Shown: positions 5,854 to 6,942 of the stretch, one piece after another
Numbering within the stretch: the first letter of the stretch is position 1
Layout: each line of letters opens with the position of its first letter
NCBI GenBank assembly: GCA_958421035.1
Contig: CATZKS010000110.1
Location: 1 to 6,942 of the forward strand
DNA length: 6,942 nucleotides
From: an uncultured Collinsella sp.
GTDB lineage: Bacteria > Actinomycetota > Coriobacteriia > Coriobacteriales > Coriobacteriaceae
Reading direction: 5' to 3'
Made by a program: the position numbers and the translations under genes
Notes under the pieces: model-generated
Told to the model about the DNA's origin: nothing
Databases searched by the model: none
Seen by the model: the letters and a program-made list of their open reading frames with translations, nothing else

Positions 5854-6061
5854 GTTGCTATGGGGGAGGGGCTTGTCGAGAACTTCTGTAGGACCTTTGG
5901 GCAGGTTGTGAAGGGGGCACGTTCACGGGCGGCAACCGACCGTCCGCTCGGTTCGATGCGGTTGATGTGCGGTCGGATGGTACTCTAATCGGGCCTCGAA
6001 ACAGAAGTGACACAAATGGAACGTTTTAATAAATTGTAACGTTTCAAAAAACAGCTTTTTG
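5854..6061. other. Intergenic stretch between argH and ndk with no convincing gene
   Basis: No ORF with a good ribosome binding site is seen. CCGACCG (5936-5942) is the exact inverse of CGGTCGG (5970-5976), and AACCGA (5934-5939) can alternatively pair with TCGGTT (5948-5953), so an RNA through here could switch between two folds. Toward the ndk promoter the base composition becomes strongly AT-rich. AACGTTT occurs as a direct repeat at 6020-6026 and 6038-6044. CAAAAA (6045-6050) can pair with TTTTTG (6056-6061). The AT-rich part may act as an UP-like element or hold operators. Confidence 0.4.
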
Positions 6062-6095
6062 TTTAACTGCAGCTAAAACTCTGTTACGATGCAGT
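6062..6095 (+). promoter_or_regulatory. Candidate ndk promoter with a dyad around the -10 box
   Basis: TTTAAC (6062-6067) and TACGAT (6085-6090) are separated by exactly 17 bases. They are preceded by an A/T-rich tract and followed by a ~57-base leader to the ndk start. ACTGCA (6066-6071) and TGCAGT (6090-6095) form a perfect inverted repeat across the -10 region, which could be a regulator site or coincidence. Confidence 0.55.
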
Positions 6096-6153
6096 CCGGG
6101 CGGGTGCCGGAATGGGACTTGGGCACGCGCGAACCTACTTGAAAGGCTACCTT

Positions 6154-6558
6154 ATGGCTATCGAGAAGACCTTTATCATGATTAAGCCCGACGCTGTGCG
6201 CGATCGTAAGATCGGCGAGATCGTCGCTCGCATTGAGCGTAGCGGCCTTGTCATCGAGCGCATGGAGATGACCACGCTCGAGCGCGCTACCGTCGAGGAG
6301 CACTACGCCCATCTGGCCGACAAGCCCTTCTTTGGTGGTCTCTGTGACTTTATGACGAGCGGCCCGGTCGTTAAGATGGTCGTTTCCGGTCTCTCCGCTG
6401 TCTCCAAGATGCGCACCCTTATGGGTGCTACCAACCCGCTTGATGCTGCTCCCGGCACCATTCGCGGCGACTTCGCTGTCGATGTCAACGCTAACGTAAT
6501 CCACGGCTCCGACTGCTTGGAGAACGCCGAGATCGAGATCAAGCGCTTCTTTGGCTAA
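6154..6558 (+). CDS. ndk: Nucleoside diphosphate kinase
   Basis: Ndk transfers the gamma phosphate of ATP to nucleoside diphosphates through a phospho-histidine, balancing NTP and dNTP pools. The product is 134 residues, normal for bacterial Ndk. Family landmarks are TFIMIKPDAV with Lys11 near the N-terminus; KPFFGGLCDFMTSGPVV in the middle; MGATNP; and the active-site motif NVIHGSD, with the phosphorylated His117. The usual C-terminal extension is short, ending KRFFG. The ATG at 6154 has GAAAGG (6141-6146) seven bases upstream and gives the canonical MAIEKTF start; an in-frame ATG at 6112 would add 14 unrelated residues and lies close to the predicted transcript start. It appears monocistronic: a promoter lies upstream and a strong terminator lies 39 bases after the stop codon. 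Confidence 0.98.
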   Translation: MAIEKTFIMIKPDAVRDRKIGEIVARIERSGLVIERMEMTTLERATVEEHYAHLADKPFFGGLCDFMTSGPVVKMVVSGLSAVSKMRTLMGATNPLDAAPGTIRGDFAVDVNANVIHGSDCLENAEIEIKRFFG

Positions 6559-6597
6559 ACCAGCTTTGACTCCTTAAAGCTGTTAGCGTGTGGCTTT

Positions 6598-6631
6598 GGC
6601 GCCGCGGAATTCCATCCGCGGCGCCCTTTTT
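6598..6631 (+). terminator. Rho-independent terminator after ndk
   Basis: GGCGCCGCGG (6598-6607) pairs perfectly with CCGCGGCGCC (6616-6625) around an eight-base AT-rich loop. C and five T residues follow at 6627-6631. This is a textbook strong terminator for the plus strand. Confidence 0.93.
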
Positions 6632-6636
6632 ATTCC

Positions 6637-6669
6637 AGTAGATTTTTGGTAACCGCTTAGAAATCTACT
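6637..6669. repeat. Nine-base perfect inverted repeat between two terminators
   Basis: AGTAGATTT (6637-6645) is the exact inverse of AAATCTACT (6661-6669), with a 15-base centre that includes GGTAACC. It sits between the ndk and rpiB terminators. It may act as a backup stem for minus-strand read-through or as a protein-binding dyad; no known site is recognised. Confidence 0.5.
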
Positions 6670-6673
6670 AAAG

Positions 6674-6708
6674 AGCCCCCGCCCGGATGTTTCTTCCGGG
6701 CGGGGGCT
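6674..6708 (-). terminator. Rho-independent terminator after rpiB
   Basis: AGCCCCCGCCCGGA (6674-6687) pairs perfectly over 14 bases with TCCGGGCGGGGGCT (6695-6708), with a seven-base loop. Read on the minus strand, the stem is followed by CTTTAGTAGATTTC, a moderately T-rich tail. It lies 28 bases beyond the rpiB stop codon, so it belongs to rpiB. Confidence 0.85.
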
Positions 6709-6735
6709 GGCGTTAGCGTATGGCTTTGTAGGTCT

Positions 6736-6942
6736 TTAGGCCTCGTCGACGACCTTGAGGCCGCGCGTGTGGTCGATCTCGTTGAGGAGGTTAACGCGAC
6801 GCTCATGACGACCGCCCTCAAACTCGGCGTCGAGCCACTCGTCGACAATCATCTTGGCGAGCTCGGAGCCCACGACGCGGGCGCCAAAGGCGAGCACGTT
6901 GGTATTGTTGTGCATGCGGGAGAGCTTGGCGCTGAAGGGCTC
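6736..6942 (-). CDS. rpiB: Ribose-5-phosphate isomerase B, C-terminal part (5' end outside window)
   Basis: RpiB interconverts ribose 5-phosphate and ribulose 5-phosphate in the non-oxidative pentose phosphate pathway. Only the last 68 codons are present, read on the minus strand from 6942 to the TAA at 6738-6736. The translation contains the family-typical EPFSAKLSRMHNNTNVLAFG segment followed by ARVVGSELAKMIVDEWLDA and FEGGRHERRV near the end. This matches the HN-x-N-V-L-x-GAR and F-x-GGRH-x-RR pattern of the RpiB/LacAB family. A LacA/LacB-type isomerase is possible in principle, but the GGRH-x-RR ending favours RpiB. It converges with ndk and ends in its own strong hairpin. The active-site Cys and N-terminal motifs lie outside the window. 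Confidence 0.93.
   Translation of the reverse strand, partial: EPFSAKLSRMHNNTNVLAFGARVVGSELAKMIVDEWLDAEFEGGRHERRVNLLNEIDHTRGLKVVDEA

Noticed and set aside
5908..5988. 26-codon GTG-start ORF with five Arg codons before ndk
   Set aside because: The Shine-Dalgarno is poor and there is no promoter in front. The strong dyads in this stretch and its distance from ndk do not support a leader peptide.

Overview
The window is ordinary bacterial chromosome with high GC in the third codon position. It carries polA, argG, argH, ndk and rpiB plus one HAD phosphatase. No mobile-element, phage or CRISPR genes are visible. Gene content and protein style (short type-1 ArgG, RpiB close to Ndk, rare CGA codons) fit a gut actinobacterium of the class Coriobacteriia, most like Collinsella. 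That placement is inference from impression, not a search.

Layout. 1-931 (+) is the 3' end of polA. 932-1204 is a convergent intergenic stretch holding a terminator hairpin and, at 1064-1197, a very long near-perfect inverted repeat. 1205-2032 (-) is a Cof-type HAD hydrolase. 2033-2586 is a divergent intergenic region between that gene and argG. 2587-3813 (+) is argG. 3814-4335 holds a strong hairpin and a 56-codon ORF with a good ribosome binding site. 4336-5766 (+) is argH, with a terminator just after it. 5854-6153 is mostly non-coding and ends in the ndk promoter. 6154-6558 (+) is ndk. 6559-6735 is a convergent zone with three successive hairpins. 6736-6942 (-) is the 3' end of rpiB.

The most interesting signal is the long argG leader. 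A plausible promoter (2176-2203) is followed by a folded 5' region. Next comes a 24-codon ORF with a strong Shine-Dalgarno (2307-2381) that has six arginine codons, ending in three consecutive CGA codons and a stop. The CGA-containing segment 2368-2376 can pair over nine consecutive positions with 2433-2441. Part of that partner can instead pair with 2449-2453, which is the 5' arm of a terminator hairpin (2446-2485) followed by a U-tract. This is the mutually exclusive geometry of leader-peptide transcription attenuation. I infer an arginine-sensing attenuator in front of argG.

ArgG and ArgH catalyse the last two steps from citrulline to arginine, so the leader would tie this step to charged tRNA-Arg supply. 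The other genes are housekeeping: DNA repair and replication (polA), nucleotide balance (ndk) and the pentose phosphate pathway (rpiB).
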